From Archilochus colubris (taxonomy: Eukaryota > Chordata > Aves > Apodiformes > Trochilidae): DNA of 64,000 bases. Position 1 is the stretch's first letter. Every line of letters starts with the position of its first letter. The translations under genes and the position numbers were made by a program. The stretch covers positions 28,381,121 to 28,445,120 of the forward strand of contig CM041085.1 in the NCBI GenBank assembly GCA_023079485.1. The letters are read 5' to 3'. Shown here piece after piece: positions 42,001 to 57,000 of this stretch. Below the pieces are notes generated by a model that was not told where the DNA came from, did not search any database, and saw nothing but the letters and a program-made list of their open reading frames with translations.

Positions 42001-45000
42001 AAAACTGACTTAACAATGTCTGTGGGTTAGTAAGGGTTGTGTGAACAGGCACAAAGGAAAGAAACACACAAATGGAGAAAAAAAGAGAATAAAGTTCAGA
42101 CACTGCTCTTTTGGAAGGAGCAAGCAGTAAGCACGACTCAGTGGTCTCATTAACACTCACCTAATTATATATGCTAATTGGATTACAGAAGAACACACAA
42201 AGTACATCACACTATAGACATTCATTTTGTTTTGCACCTTCCCTGAAGCATTTACATTTGAAAACTTGCTTATGAAGCATTAACTGCTGGACATCTCAGA
42301 TAAAAGCAAAACTGAGAACATTTCCTACTTTAATAAGCAATGGCCTTCTGGATAGTGTTTCACTCAGAAACAAGACAGAAGCATGTTCCTTGCTGCTCAG
42401 AATTAAAGAATAAAATTCTACGTTTCCACAGCACCACATATAGACTCTTTATAGGCTTAAATGTTCAGCTTCCATTTTTCAATTACTACACTCCAGGAAA
42501 CCACATACAAAATGACCCCAATGCTCTGCTTCCTCTTTCAAAACTTTTAATAAAAGGTTTTTAACTTACAAGGGACAAAAAGGCATTTTTACATGTTACA
42601 TTTGTAGGTCAGCTTGGCCCTTCAATTTGCAACTTTTCTCATCTGCACTGTGATCTCAGAAACATTTTTTATTATTTATGAACTGCTTCCTTTTTCCTCT
42701 GCTTGACTGGATCACTGCACACCAACATACATTTTCTAAAGCTTCATGCAAAGGCAGCTCTCAAAGACAGAGAGTCTACAGGTGCAAAAATATCTAGGTC
42801 ACATTACTAGGACATTCCAATGAGAACAAGTTAGAATTCACTTGCTCATTATTTCATCCCATTCAAGTGAAGTGTTAAGAGGGCAAAGACACAAAACTAC
42901 ACCATTCAACTCACCAATGTTACCATCTTTATTTAACACATGCAAACATGCATCCCAGGACTAGTAAGAGTCAACACCCTGCTACTCATGTCTTGCATCA
43001 GTCAAAAAAAAAATAAAAAAAAATCACATAACAATTCAACCAACTAAGCCAGCATTACTCAAAATTACTTTTGATGCCACCAGTTCAACACAGGACTACA
43101 AAGTCCATTGTCATGCATACACACTGAGCAACTATGTAGAGGTACCACAACATCTGCACGTTTTTCTAACGATGACAATTGCAGCTTTTTGTTAGTCTAT
43201 GATGTCATGATTTGACCACATCTATTCAGTCTTCTTGACTTGACATTTTGTATGACAAATGGTACTTTGAGAATTTGGCTGCTCTTGAAATATTTAGGAA
43301 AACAAATGAGGTTTTCACAAGTCCATAGAAGAAATACTTTCTACTTTAAATGTGGCATTTTTTTCTAAGATACTGCAGTTCAATAGTGAAAGCTTGCTGA
43401 GAACAATGTGTGCACGGAGAAAAGCAAATGTAACCGTGGCATTAAATCCTTTACAGTCAGTTCAGAATGTCTAATAATTTAATACAATTAATAAAAAATC
43501 TTGTATCCAATATTCATAGCATGTTGATAAAAACTATCATCAGTTCAGATGTTCCATTGACTGAAGCCATCACACCTAAGAAAATTGTTTATTTAATTAT
43601 ATTTTTAAAAAAAACAGTGATTGCACTTACCATCTATTGACAATATCAATCACATTTATGGATCAGTTTAATTCATACAATATTCACCTGTGTTACAGAC
43701 ATTCCTCAGACATTCCTTTGCTGTTACTTGAGTGGAGTGAACTCAAGAGTATAGATGTATATCAAGAAATGGCAAATAACAAGAGCCCTGTCACAAGTTC
43801 CATTTATATGCATGTTGATGTTATTTTAGAACATCTGTTATGGACAAAGCACAATGGATCCTTTAAATCATCAACCTTGAGTATTTTTGTACTCTGATCC
43901 CAAATCTAAACAACCCAAGAAAACCAAATAGAACAGAAAGTGCCTTCAAGCCTCAAGTTCATATTTGGGAAATACTCACCAAACATGTAGTCCTGCTTAC
44001 ATTCTGGAGACTACACTGATCTCTAAAATGTGACAGATCAATGATGTTACACTGAAGCAGCAATGTAACATTAGAAAAGATGGGCCTCAGTTAATTAAAT
44101 ACATTAATGATGTGCAGGGATATCTACAACAAAAGTCAATCAAAACCACAAATACAGGGACTATTCAACAAATATTTCACTCTCAAGAGTGTTTAAATAC
44201 TGTCCCAACTAAGCTATTTGGCTGGGTTAGTTTTTGATTGCTTTTTATTTTTAAAGGAAAATTGGTTGCAATGTCAACTTTTTCCATGCTAATCAACTTT
44301 ACAAGTAGCATAAAAGGAAAACAATAATAGAAGGAAAATAAATGTCCCTGACTTTTAAATGAAAATATCAATTGACTTATTAGGAAAGTGTCCAGCCATT
44401 TCTATAGAATAGCTCATAGTAATTAGACTATATTGTCAAATAGCTCACTTCATTTCTTCCTCTTACAGTCACAGAATGGTTTAGGTTGGAAGGAACCTTA
44501 AAGATCAGATCCAAAGGCTCTGATGGTAAGCGAATCGTAAGAAATAATTTTTCTTCTCTTGATATGCATTGTAATTTATAGAATCATAGAACAGCTAGGG
44601 TTGGAAAGGACCTTAAAAGATCACCTATTTCCAACCCCCCTGCATGGGCAGGGACACCTCCCACTACACCACGTTGCTCAAAGCCCCATCCAACCTGGCC
44701 TTGAACGCTTCCAGAGATGAGGCATCCATGACAACATGTTCCAGCATCTCACCACCCTTACACTAAAGAATTTCTTCATAATGTTTAAACTAAATCTCCC
44801 CTCTTCCAGTTTAAAGCCATTACCCCTTGTCCTATCACTACAGCCCCTTGTAAGAAGTCCCTCCCCAGCTTTCCTGTAGGCACTTGTAGTCACTGGAAGG
44901 CTGCTACAAGGTCTCCCTGGAGCTTTCTCTTCTCCAGACTGAACAACCCCAACTCTCTCAGCCTGTCTTCATAGGGGAGGTGCTGCAACACTTTGATCAT

Positions 45001-48000
45001 CTGTGTGGCCCTCCTCTGGATTCACTCCAACAGCTCCATGTCCTTCTTGTGTTGGAAGCTCCAGAACTGGGCACAGTGCTGCAGGTGGGGTCTCACAGGA
45101 GCAGAGCAGAGGGGGAGAATCACCTCCCTTGACCTGCTGACCACGCTCCTTTGATGTGGGCCAGGGTATGGGTGAATTTCTGGGCTGCAAGCACACATTA
45201 CCAGCTCATGTTGAGCTTCTCACCAACCAACACCCTCAAGTCCTTCTCCTCAGGAATGTTCTTAATCCATTCTCAGCCCAACCTGTATTTGTGCTTGGGC
45301 TTGCCCTGGTACAGGTGCTGGGCCATGCACCTGGCCTTATTGAATGTCATGAAATTGGCATGGGTCCCCCTCTCAAGCCTGCCAAGATCCCTCTAGAAGG
45401 CCTCCCTTCCCTCCAGTTTGTCAACCACACCACCCAGCTTGGGGAAGGTACACTTAATTTTACTGTCCATGTATCTGACAAAAATGTTAAACAGTTAATA
45501 ATTAATATGTTAATAAACATTGACCAATTGGCAACAACCCCCCTTGGCACATTAATGGTGACATTTTCAAAGGCAACAGCCACAGTTTAGAATGGCTGCT
45601 CTTTGATAGGTACAAGGAGTACATAGCAAAGGACCTCACTGCTTAACAGTCTCTCCTTGTGTACCTCTCATTATCAATACAATGCCTTCACAAACTGGCA
45701 ACCTAACAAATGCCAGATACACACCCAAGCAAGGAGTAAGGGAGTTGTAACTCCTCACATGCTATAGGGGAAGCATAGTATCCTTACCAGCCATTAGCAT
45801 CCACCATGTTAATTGATTTGTCCCTCTCTTGACTACATGAAAGAACATATCTTGTTGCCTTGTATCTGCCTTTGAAATCTTTAACCATCTTTAAAACTTA
45901 TCGCACCAAATATAAATGTTTAGTTATTTTCATAGGTTCCTTTCTTCTTGTTTTTTTTCCTTGTAACTTATCTCTAATTTTTGCTCTGCCATCTGAGGTT
46001 TACAAGATAATTTACAGAGTTGGTTATTATAATCTTATCTGGTTTTGTTTTTTTTCTTTAATATGCAGACCAATACATAAGCTGCAGCTTACTCTGAAGT
46101 AACCTATAATACTATTACATTTTTAAAAGAGACTTTCTGCCATATTTCCCATACTTCTGCTTTGGTTTAGACCTAAAACTCTTTGACTCACATCCATGCT
46201 CCCTGAATTTCTAAAGCCTATCATCATTGTATAGATGGCACAATCCTAAACAAATCACTTTAGTTAATGCTGGTATGTACTCTGTTTGGCAGCTTCTTAA
46301 GTACTCCAAAAAGGGCACACAAAACAAAAAGAGCCAAAGCCATTCCTCACATGTAAAAACTGGGAAAAAATACACAAGTAAAGAAAATAAGGACATAGCA
46401 GCCAACGTTTTTGTTTTAACTGTTCAGCTGAAAAGTCACTTCAAGAGTCCTGGAGCTAAGGTTTACTAAGTTCAAAAATCAGGACCCAAAATGAAGTGAA
46501 AACTGTACTCCCTCACCACAGGGAATGTCAGGAAAGAAGTTGACAAAGGTAATGAAATGGAAGTGAAATCAAGAAGGGGTATTAATAAAGTACTGAAGGA
46601 AGAGTGCTAGGTATTGGAATTAAAACCAATCAAAACAAAGTCCTGACATCAAGTAAATACTGGTAATAAAGGAACACAAACTCCTGGGAAAATTATTCTC
46701 AGACACTGCACTACTGGCATCTTGTTTCCCCATTTCAAAGATTTTATATTAGGTACTAAAAAGGCCAAAAACTGTTGAAAGGAAAGGAATACTCCTCCCC
46801 GTCCCCAGATTCAAGAATGTCAAGAAATTTCTAAGAGCATAAGAATATTGAGGAGGAAGCATTCCCACATGCTCACACTCTTCTGTTGTACCCCAGGGAT
46901 GTGCTCTGGCCATGGCAGGGCTACTGCACAGACCCAAACCTTGGCCCTTAGTATAGCATTCTCATGGTCACCACCAATCTCCAAAAAAAATCAAAGCAAA
47001 CATTTCAAAGTTAAGTTAGGACACCCAACTTCAAGAAATTAAGCTTTGAAACCTCTGTAGAAAAAAACCAATGTGTTGAAAGAAACACAGTGAAACCAGA
47101 GAAGAGAAGCTACCTTGAGCCATGAGTCACACACAAGTTTACGATATACAGATTCTGAAACAAAGACCAGATTCTCCTAAAGTAATATAAATGGTGGATC
47201 TCTTCCTTCCACGATACTGTATATTTGCCTTAGTCTACATTAGTTACTTTTTCTAACAAGGAAAATTGTGGCATGTGAATGCAAGGAAGTCTTTTGACAC
47301 TAAGATCACTGGACTAAGTTTCCAGCTTGCTAATCATTATTCACTCTTTCTTGTTAGTCATTCAGTACTATAATTTAAATGTTTAGAAACAGCTGCTTCC
47401 TGTCCAGCTTTTATTAATCAAATTAAAGAAGAAAAAAGTTATTAAAAAAGAAAAAAGAAAATTACACAGTTGACAAAAAAAAAAATAAAATTAAAAAGTC
47501 ATTTGGTCGTTTCAGAATGAAACCAAATCATTGGCTTCATATGAGCATCACACAGTTCAATCAAAACCTCTTGTCAAAATCCAGCAATAGCTAGCTTGAG
47601 CTCAGAGTTTGTCTACTGTGGTTATTCTGTTTTTGAAGTCTTTTACCTCTTGGGTCTATATGCATATTATTTTAAATTAATTTATAATTTTTAAGCAACA
47701 CAATGATACACAGAAAACCCTTGAGGTGCTAACTTCCATCTGCCATTCACAAAGACAGTTAAAGTTAGAAATACATCCCAGATATTTGCCTCAGGGAACA
47801 CTTACTCAACAGTTTTTGAAGGTATTACATAAATGCAACAGCAACAAAACAACTGCCTGAAAATCCAGATTTTTCTGGATATTGCTATGAAAATATTTGA
47901 AAGCTAAAGGAGTTTGAAGTGTTACTGTGGGCAGAACTCGAATTAGGTGTTTTCTGGTTTTTTGTTTAAGCTATTTCTTCATATTTTTGTCTACATATAC

Positions 48001-51000
48001 TACATAGCCATTTCAAAGCATCAGTGATGAAATGAAAATCAGAAACAAGGCAACCCATTTCCTTTCTAGGCACCTAGAAAGTTAGGATTAATTCAAAAGG
48101 GGGAAAAAACAACGTTGAATGTACTTTGTATGTACTTATATATTTAATATCCTGCTAAGCATTCCTTACAAAATGAAAAGCATTAATAAAAAGCAGAGTG
48201 AGAGAACCTCCTTCATGCTGAATTCATTTACCCAATACCAAAAAATCCCTTCAGGTAAAAGCAGCATGCTGTTCTGTCTGAGCAGTGTGTGCTGGTTTGA
48301 AGAAAGACTCAGTTCCTGTACCACACAGAAATTTGTCTCTGTAGTTAGTTTATAATATGAAGCAAAATCTTCAGTAACTATGTGGTTAAAAGAAACACAT
48401 CACCATATTGATAGTGAGTTGCAATCTTAAGTTTAAATATCTGTACAGGTGGGAAGTAGGAGTATTTTTGCACTGGTGTAGTTACATCAATAAGGAGCTA
48501 CCAAATGATAGTGGTGGTGAATTGTGAATACATTCTGATTTATTGTACACTCTTAGACTGTCCATTTTTCACAAGTAAATAAGCAATCTTATTTTCCTGA
48601 CACTTATTTTTCACAGAAAATTAGTGGCAGGTACTTGTAGATTTCACTTTTTGCATTCAATATACCTCTAGTAAATAACTCTAGTAAATCAGGAAACAAA
48701 AGTACTACGCTCCATACCCTGAAAAAGCCATAGTTCAATGTAACTTCCATTATAAATGCTGAGGAGAAAAATCACAGCAAATTCATTTCAATAAAAGGAT
48801 GGGATTATTTTTAAGACAAATAGCTTCAAGTTGAAAAAAATGTGTAAGGGGACATTACAATGATCATACCTATATGAGTAGAATGAGCAGAAAGGACTAA
48901 TCTTGGGTACAATTATCACTTATGAGTCATTTGCTCAGTTTTTTCTGATACACATTCAGCATAATTTACATCTGTTGCTTCCTTCATCACAGACATAATT
49001 GGAAGACAAATATTAAGTTTTTTCTCCACCATAACTAATTTTGTTTCACAGAGTAGGTTTTCCAAACATAGTATGAAATGGACATGATCAGATTATAGAG
49101 TAACCTGTAGACAAATCCTTCGTCTCACTTTATTAAAAAGAACAAAACATTATTTAAAATTAAGATTCAGGATGTGTGTGAGGAGTTGCTATTATTTATG
49201 CATTCTCAGTAAAGATAACAGCTTTAAACTTTTATTTACTGCACTGGTCACCACTTACGTTTTCACAGTATAGGGTTTGCAGAACAATACCACAATATGT
49301 AAAGTCCAGGTTACATTTTGATGCAATATTTTTCTGAAAATGTGTCATCTGCAATTCACAATCATTCCTACTTGTCAAGTTCAATAACTTTTATAATGCT
49401 TACAAAATTCTAACACATCAGAAAAACTAACTGAAGGAACCTTCTACAGATACTAAACAATTGAATAGGACCAAAAGGCAAAAATTTTCACTGTAATGGT
49501 AAGTGTAATTCCTGAACGAGTATCATCTAAACATGGAAGTGTAATTCTTCCAACGACTGCTTTGTATCTAAAAATACCACTGCTGAATGCTGTAATTACA
49601 ATTCTCAGCTGGAGACATCTTTCTACATTATTTTCTTGAATGCATATGATGCAGGCTTAGCAGTATGCTAATCAACTATACTAGGCTCTAAATGTCATCT
49701 ACTGAACTAGAAAACCACTCAGATTTGATCGGTGGGTTTTTTGGTTTGCTTTTAAATCCAAGAGTATCTTAATCACCTTGTCTGCCCTCCAAAGAAAACA
49801 ATCATGAAAAAACCCAAGATGTTCAGATTGAAAAAAACCCTATCATTACAGAATATTCTTAGGTCCTCACAACATCTACTTACTTTCAAAAGAGCATGCT
49901 TTGCCCAGTAATTTCCTAGGGATTCTGATTTTAGAAGTTCTAGTGGTAAAACTGCTCAAAGGTAAGAATCAACTACAATGTATATTCTGGTCACTGTGCA
50001 AGCCTTAACCATTTGAACAGTGCCTTACAATTAATCTGTAATCAACTGGAGAAGCAGCTCCTTGCCCTCAATTTAGTTTGGTGAAGGAAACAGTTCTGAG
50101 ACTCCCATAAAGATTGGTTCTCTACCCCAGAAAGTTCATCACACATCATATGCAGCGCTACTGAAAATGGGTGTGCTCTTTGTCTTGCAGAACAGGTTAG
50201 GAAAGATGTACACACCAGAAGATACTTTTCCTTCCAAGATCAGCAACAATTGCCCATTAGTCCAAATCTTCTGCCTTCTCTAAAATTCTTAACATTTGAC
50301 AGCTTGCAGGAAAAAAGCATGAACACACTACATGACCTCATGAGTAATCTTGTCACTAGCTGATCCTTTTCTCTCTCATACCAAAAGTATTCATAGCAAT
50401 ATATGAAGTACCAAACTGAACATATGCCTTGTCTTTTTTTACTCACCTACGCAGTTATCACAAAGGCTGCAATGTGAGGCACGAGGTGGGCGGAAAATCT
50501 TGCAAGTAAAACAGTATTTCAGTTTCACTGTCTGTCCATTGATGATCACTTCTTTTGTTCTGGGAGGGGGGCGGTATCCTCCTGAACTGGAGCCATTTGC
50601 AATGTCTAAACACAAAAATAGAATGCATTGAATTTTTCACATGAGCTATGGTGTATGGACAGAATTGTCCTTGATGGAAATCCATATCAAGATTCAAATT
50701 TATATTAACACACTTAAAGTCAACAACTGCTTTCCCTTCTTATTACCCTAAAATACCTACACGTAACAAAAAGATAATTACAAGCAGCATTCATAGCTAA
50801 TCAGCTTAAAAAAACCAACAAACCACACTCAAATCCAGTTCACAAATGCTGACAGCTATCTTGATTCCAGCTCTTAGACCCTCTTCATCCCTAATAGTTC
50901 ATAGGCAATACATTAATGAGAACCCTGAGTCACTAAGTAGAACCTGGACAATTTATCTTTAGGATTTTCCTGATTTTTTTTAGAATTCCTTTAATAACAG

Positions 51001-54000
51001 TCTCTCTGCAAGTGTTGCAGAAATTCTACAATCTAATACAGAATTTGCACATTCACTTAAGCAACAGCAGCTCTGCCATCAGAGCTTGGCACACAGTAGA
51101 AATAAGATCAGCCATCACTTTGAGACCTCTCAAATGCTGTGATACAATGGAGCACATTCAGAATGGTATTTCTGAGCTCTTGCAGTTTCAAAATTCGAAA
51201 ACCTAACTCCCAGGGCTATTTTTACATATCCTGAAGTTTGCTGCACAAACACAGTTTCCAGCTACCTTATTTGGCACAACCCAGACAAATATTTTGTGGG
51301 CCTTGGGGTTGGTGTTTTTTTTTATTTTCCTGTATAGTGGTTTATTTGTCCTCATGACAAATCAGCTTAAGTAATTTTTGATTTTTGCATTCTAATTCAG
51401 AATTAAGCAAATAGTTGTTCTGTGTTTATGCTACTTAGAGATACAGGTGATTCCTAAATCCACAAAACAGGGAAGAATTTCTTAAAAATCAAATATTACA
51501 CTCAAACTCGTTCTGTAGAACAATTAATAACAGGCAGCATGAAACACTGAAATAAGTAACTTACAGTACTAGCATAGATCTACATAAGACAGTACTTGCT
51601 AGGGGCAAAAAAATATAGTAAGCTTCTGTGGTCAAAAATCACCTAAAACTGATTTCAGTTACTACCACTGAAAAAGATAAATATACTTTAATACACTGTA
51701 CTTTTGGTGGCATCATCACTAGCAAGCTTGTAAATACTCTCAGTCCTGCTATAAAGCCATGGGGCTAACAAAACACAGCACTATGCTCATTTCTGACCAT
51801 AGTAAGGCCAAGATAGATCTAACTGTGAACAAAACCACAGCTCTTTAACCCTGCTTCACTTTTTATTCAATCAAGTATTTCATGTTCAATAAATATTTTA
51901 TTCAATAAAGTATAGCATGTGCATTAATAAACCATTTGATGGTCATACTCAAATAAAGAAGTATAATTGTCAAAAATACTAATGAAGCCTGAATTTTATA
52001 TAGGAGTAGCTTTTTATAATGCTAGAAATTCTGATGGATTAAGCTTTCTAAAAATAACACTAAGATTTTAGATTTTCTTATTTTACAAAGTCCTTTAATT
52101 CCTGAATATGTACATAATCATTGAAAGAAAAATATTTCTACCAGTCAGGGTGAATTGTTCACAAAAAACCACTCTTTTTTTCTAATGAAATATTTATGCA
52201 TTTAAAATGTACACTGACTAAAATCAGTATTTTCACACCTCTCAACAAGGTTAAAAAGTCCATGGTATCTATTTTATTTTAAATTGGGCCCTTAAGAGCA
52301 GCTTTCCTCTTCCTTCGTGGAGAAGGGAGACTACTGGTGAGCCCATCATACTTAATAGAGTTGGCTTTCTAAGAGGATTTCCTTCCAAACTTTTGCAGGG
52401 AAGTTCAAGTTCACAGAGCAAGCAAATCCCAGCTCTCCAAGCAAAATTAATCTCCAAGCCCAAGGCTAGAAGCTGATGAAAATTAAATTATTGAAAACAG
52501 TCTTCCCAGCTTTCCATGGAGTCAGGTTTTTATCCACAATCCCAAACTGACTAATCAAACTCAACAGCCCCAGTCTGTTCAGCACTTTTTTTTTTTCTGG
52601 AAACAAGTAACAGGACAAGGTCAAATGTGTTTGAATTTAATCAGATTTCTCTAATCTAAAGTGTGTCCTGGTCCCACTGGGATTTTTTCAAATGTCAACT
52701 GCTCAATAACCTGGTTTCTAACACCATTAAATATTGTAATATGTATTATGTTACAGCATGATTTCATTACACTTTACAGAATCACCTTCCCCAAATAAAC
52801 CTTCATTTAACCACTAATTTTTGCATTTTTCTCTTCTGTTATTTGTGTAGTAATGCAACTTATTTTTCAAAAAGGGTAAAATTTTCCCACTAATGGGACT
52901 GCCTTCCATCCTCTCTGCTCTGGTAGTGTTGAATGTTCATGCACTAGATGGGGTTCCAGCATTTTTATTACCTTATTACAAAGCCTCCAGTAAAATCCAT
53001 ATCCTTGCAGGACCAAGGTACACAAACTGCTGCAAAAAAGTCACTCCTAGTATTTAACTGAGATAAAGCAGAGTATCCCCTGACCTTCTAATGTGGCAAC
53101 AAACTCTGCTTAGATATCTCAAATTAATATGCTGAAAACAGATGGGAGGTGCTGTTTAGATGTGACAGAAGTTGGAATTTTGTACACATATCACCAGAAT
53201 TCTCCTGCTCAATCAAGCATTTGTGGTTTTTTGGCCAATTTCCCTAAGATCTTAGGACAAATAGTCTCTAGAAGGTCTCTCCATGTTGTCTCTATACAAA
53301 CATAACCATATCATGCAAGGTGTGCTACCAACTTGAACAGGGACACATTTTCCATCTTCAAACAACATCAGACAAGTGAGTAACTTGAAATAGTTGTAAT
53401 GTTTCCTCCTAAGAAAAACAGATAGTTATGAAAAAAAAAAAATCTATGTTTGACCTATGTCATCTGAAGGAAAAAACTAAAACAAGACAAACCCTGCAAA
53501 AATGCCAACCTCCAAGACACAGTCTTCCTCTGTGTTTAACCACTTAAATCTAATTTATATGATTAACAGCAGTGGGCTACATGAAGAGTAATTTATATTT
53601 TTAGAGAAAAGAACTTGGTCAAATGGCATTTTCTTGTTTACAGAGAGTAATCTCAGGGACCAACAATACTGGGAACCTGGCTTAGACTGCAAACTGCAGA
53701 GACCAGCAGCTGCTAACTGCATTCTTCACATAATTCTTCATCTGATAGCCAGCAACATACTGACCCAAGATTGCTTATGACTTTAGATAGAAGAATTACT
53801 ACTTCAACTTCAGAAAAGAAAATATATTAAGAGTAGAATTGCACCATCTTCTTGGAGTCTAAAACTTTATGCAAAAGGTATTCCTTCTTCCAGAAAGAAA
53901 GTAAAATCTTTAGTGTTTTGCTGAAGGAAAGAAGCATAGACAGTAAGAGCTTTCTGACAGTCATTACTGATACACAAAGTAATTTCACTAAATTTGTTTT

Positions 54001-57000
54001 ATGAATGCTGTTTGAAGTATGCAACAACAGGTCTGACTATGAGCCTACGTAGCTGGTATCCCACCTCTCAAGAGAAAGCAAAACATACTCATGCTATACC
54101 CACAAGTGGCATCTGCTTGGGCCATTGTCAGTTCTATGAACTGCTTATGCTGTGGTACACACGTGATTTTATGAGGCTCTAAGAAAATCAAATAGTGCAC
54201 TTCCAAACAAATGAAAGACAGGTGTGGAACTGTGGAGAAGTCTCAAATGTAACACTGAGCATGAATAAAATTAAAGATCCAAGACAAACACAACTTCCAG
54301 AGATGGTGTGCAGGTGGTCCTCTTGAAATACTTTGTTGTTTGTTTTGAGTCTTAAATGTGCATAAACCCCACACCCTAGTAGCCCCAACTATTATAATTT
54401 CATCATTTAGAAGTTCTCTCCATGTCCTTTCAGAGAGAAGATGCTTTCTAGTGATAGAATAGACAGATTTCTATTAGAGTACGAGATAGACAGATACAGT
54501 GTAGTATACTGATAGGTTTGTGGGTTTTTTTAACAACTGCTTTCCCTCTTCTGACTTGCCCTTCTGTTAGCAAGCAACAAGTGTCCGAGTCCTCTGAGAT
54601 TAGTGTTGAATCCTTCAGATTGCCCTTTGTTATTTTCCAATTACACACCATGCCTTCAGCTTCTCCTTCTACCTCTGACCTCTAGCAGAACCTGTCCTGT
54701 TGTCTCCCACTGTTCCTTGCTGGTTGGAACTAACTTGCTTTTTGACTTTCTGACACTTTGCTTATAGGCTTGTACTACTACTTCATGGTCATCCTTTGAA
54801 ACTGTCTCCACTTCTGATACAATTTGACAGCATTCTTTATAAAGCAACAAATATAGATATAACAGCCTCTTAACAACACTTCCCCAACATTCGCGTGTAT
54901 GCCGATAACTTGATGGTGTGCATTTAATGTAATATTTTTCAGTAAGAGAGGCCCTTTTTGCTTTGTGGCCATCCTTATTTTTTTTGTAATTCTTTTTACT
55001 CTTTGTTTTTCTGCAAACAGATGGATGGGCTACTTCCACCTCACCAAACACACAATAAACAACTGCTTTCCATTCCTGTACCGTGGTGGTGGAAACAGCA
55101 GCATCACAGCTCTGTTAGTCCTCCACCTTCACCTTCACCTGAAAAGATAGCCTGGATGGAAACATATCACATGGGCAGTGTGACCAACCCTGTTTCCAAA
55201 AACTCACTAGATTTATTTAGACAATCTTATTTTGAGAACTGTTCTCCTTTATCAGCTCACCCTAGTCTATGCTTTCTGCTGTACAAATATAAAGTTTACT
55301 AAGCTTTACAAGAACTTTCAAATAGCATTCTTAAATCAGAGCTCCTCTTCTTGGGACATAATAGTTTCTCACTGCATTTGTACCAAATTCTTTGAGGCTG
55401 CTTCCCAAAGATGGTTAGGGCAGAGTAAGTCTCAAGTACCTAAGAACAACTTGAGAAAAAACAGCCACAGACTGGATGTAATACATGCACAGTTTTTTTT
55501 TTTTAAATAAACAAATTGCTAAGAGCATTATTTTTAGGTTCTTTATCTATGGAATCTCTATCCTAGAGTATCTTACTGTTAACCTTGCACCCCATTTTTA
55601 GAAGGCACCTCAAGCTCAAAGGTACAGGAAGTTCTAAGGCAATCAAAGCAGAATGACAGTTTGGGAGCACATAGTTTCCTTTTTGCAGGAGCCATCCATC
55701 TTTTCCTGCTGCACAGATGCCACTCCACTAGTATACATCTTTATAGAGAACACTAAAAATATACTTTAATCACACAAAGATTTTTTTCCATTTCCATTGT
55801 TGATTCCAGAATCACAGTTTTAGAGCAGAAGGATTTATTTCAGCTACCTAGCTTGTTCCTCTCCTCTAGACTTGCCATAAGCTGTCATATGTTTGGGACT
55901 TGAGCCCCAGATGCCCCGTTTTGTGGCAATATAGTTTCTCAGTTTGAGACTAGTGGCCCATTTTGGAAGACTACTGGTTTGGCTACTGCAACAGTGATAC
56001 TGCAAACAGTGGTTTTGATTAGCTTAGCAGTCTGAACCCATGAATTAAGGCTTGTGCTACCATTCCTTCAAAATATTTGGAAACACAAGTTCTAAAACAG
56101 TCACATATGGAAATACTGACTCTCCTAGTCAACTTTTTAATACAATCCTTCTCTTGATTCAGTATCCAGCTTAGAGTTTTCATTTTGTGTTCAGCCAAAA
56201 CTCTCCAGCCGACAGACTCTTCCCTCAAGTAAATATTATTATTAAATATTATATTAATAATAATTAAATATTATTATTGTCAGGTACTTATTTGAAATAA
56301 TTTATTTCCTAACATGGATTGATTTTGCTTTTAAGATGGGGCAAATAAGCAATTCCTTGAACAGGAACCTGTGCCTGTATTTTAAACTAAAGCTGGTACC
56401 TTATTCAAGGTAAAGGATTCCTTAAAATTGACTGATTAAACTAGATCAGAATACTGATTAGGAAAAGGTGTTAAAAGAATGCTTCATTGTATTTTCCCAC
56501 ATTTTTTACTTAAAAACCAAAAAAAATTGATGATTTTTGTAGCCTAAGCTATATAACTTACATCTGAGGTTCTCAGATGCTTAAGCAAGATGACTGAACC
56601 ACTTCTGAAACTCAGATGAGAAACAAACATTTTAATACCTCTATCATAATAAAGAATTCAAAGAAAGGAGCTGAATCCTACCATATGCTGTAGCCTTTGA
56701 GTTTAGCATTTAACTTCTGCTACCCAAGTTTTGACAGAAGAAAGATGGGGGCATAGGTGGGGGTTCTCATAGTGGGAGAAATTCCTATGGTACTCCAGCC
56801 CTTACCTAATGAGAAACTCTTCTGACATTGGGTACAGCAGTGTCCCACACAATGCTGCTCTTCTGAGAAGGTAGAAGCCCAACTAACACAAATGGGTTTG
56901 CTGTATGCATATAAATAAGATGTCATGTGTGTTGTTCAGTAGAAACAGCAATTGTAAAACAAGTTTGGTATTCATCTAACAATTATTAAGCTTTCATTTC

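Larger units (their letters stand above)
37958..50446 (-). other. ZDHHC14: ZDHHC14 intron 3
   Basis: A 12.5 kb GT-AG intron, the largest complete one here. Its main content is a CR1 cluster at 44467-45565. The rest is AT-rich single-copy-looking sequence with CA-rich low complexity around 40015-40085 and no recognisable exon. Confidence 0.85.

Noticed and set aside
45156..45590. 144-codon plus-strand frame
   Set aside because: It is the antisense shadow of the CR1 ORF2 fragment.
55806..55870. Possible CR1 tail (CCAGAATCACAG)
   Set aside because: Only about 12 bases match and the rest of the CR1 3' signature is absent.
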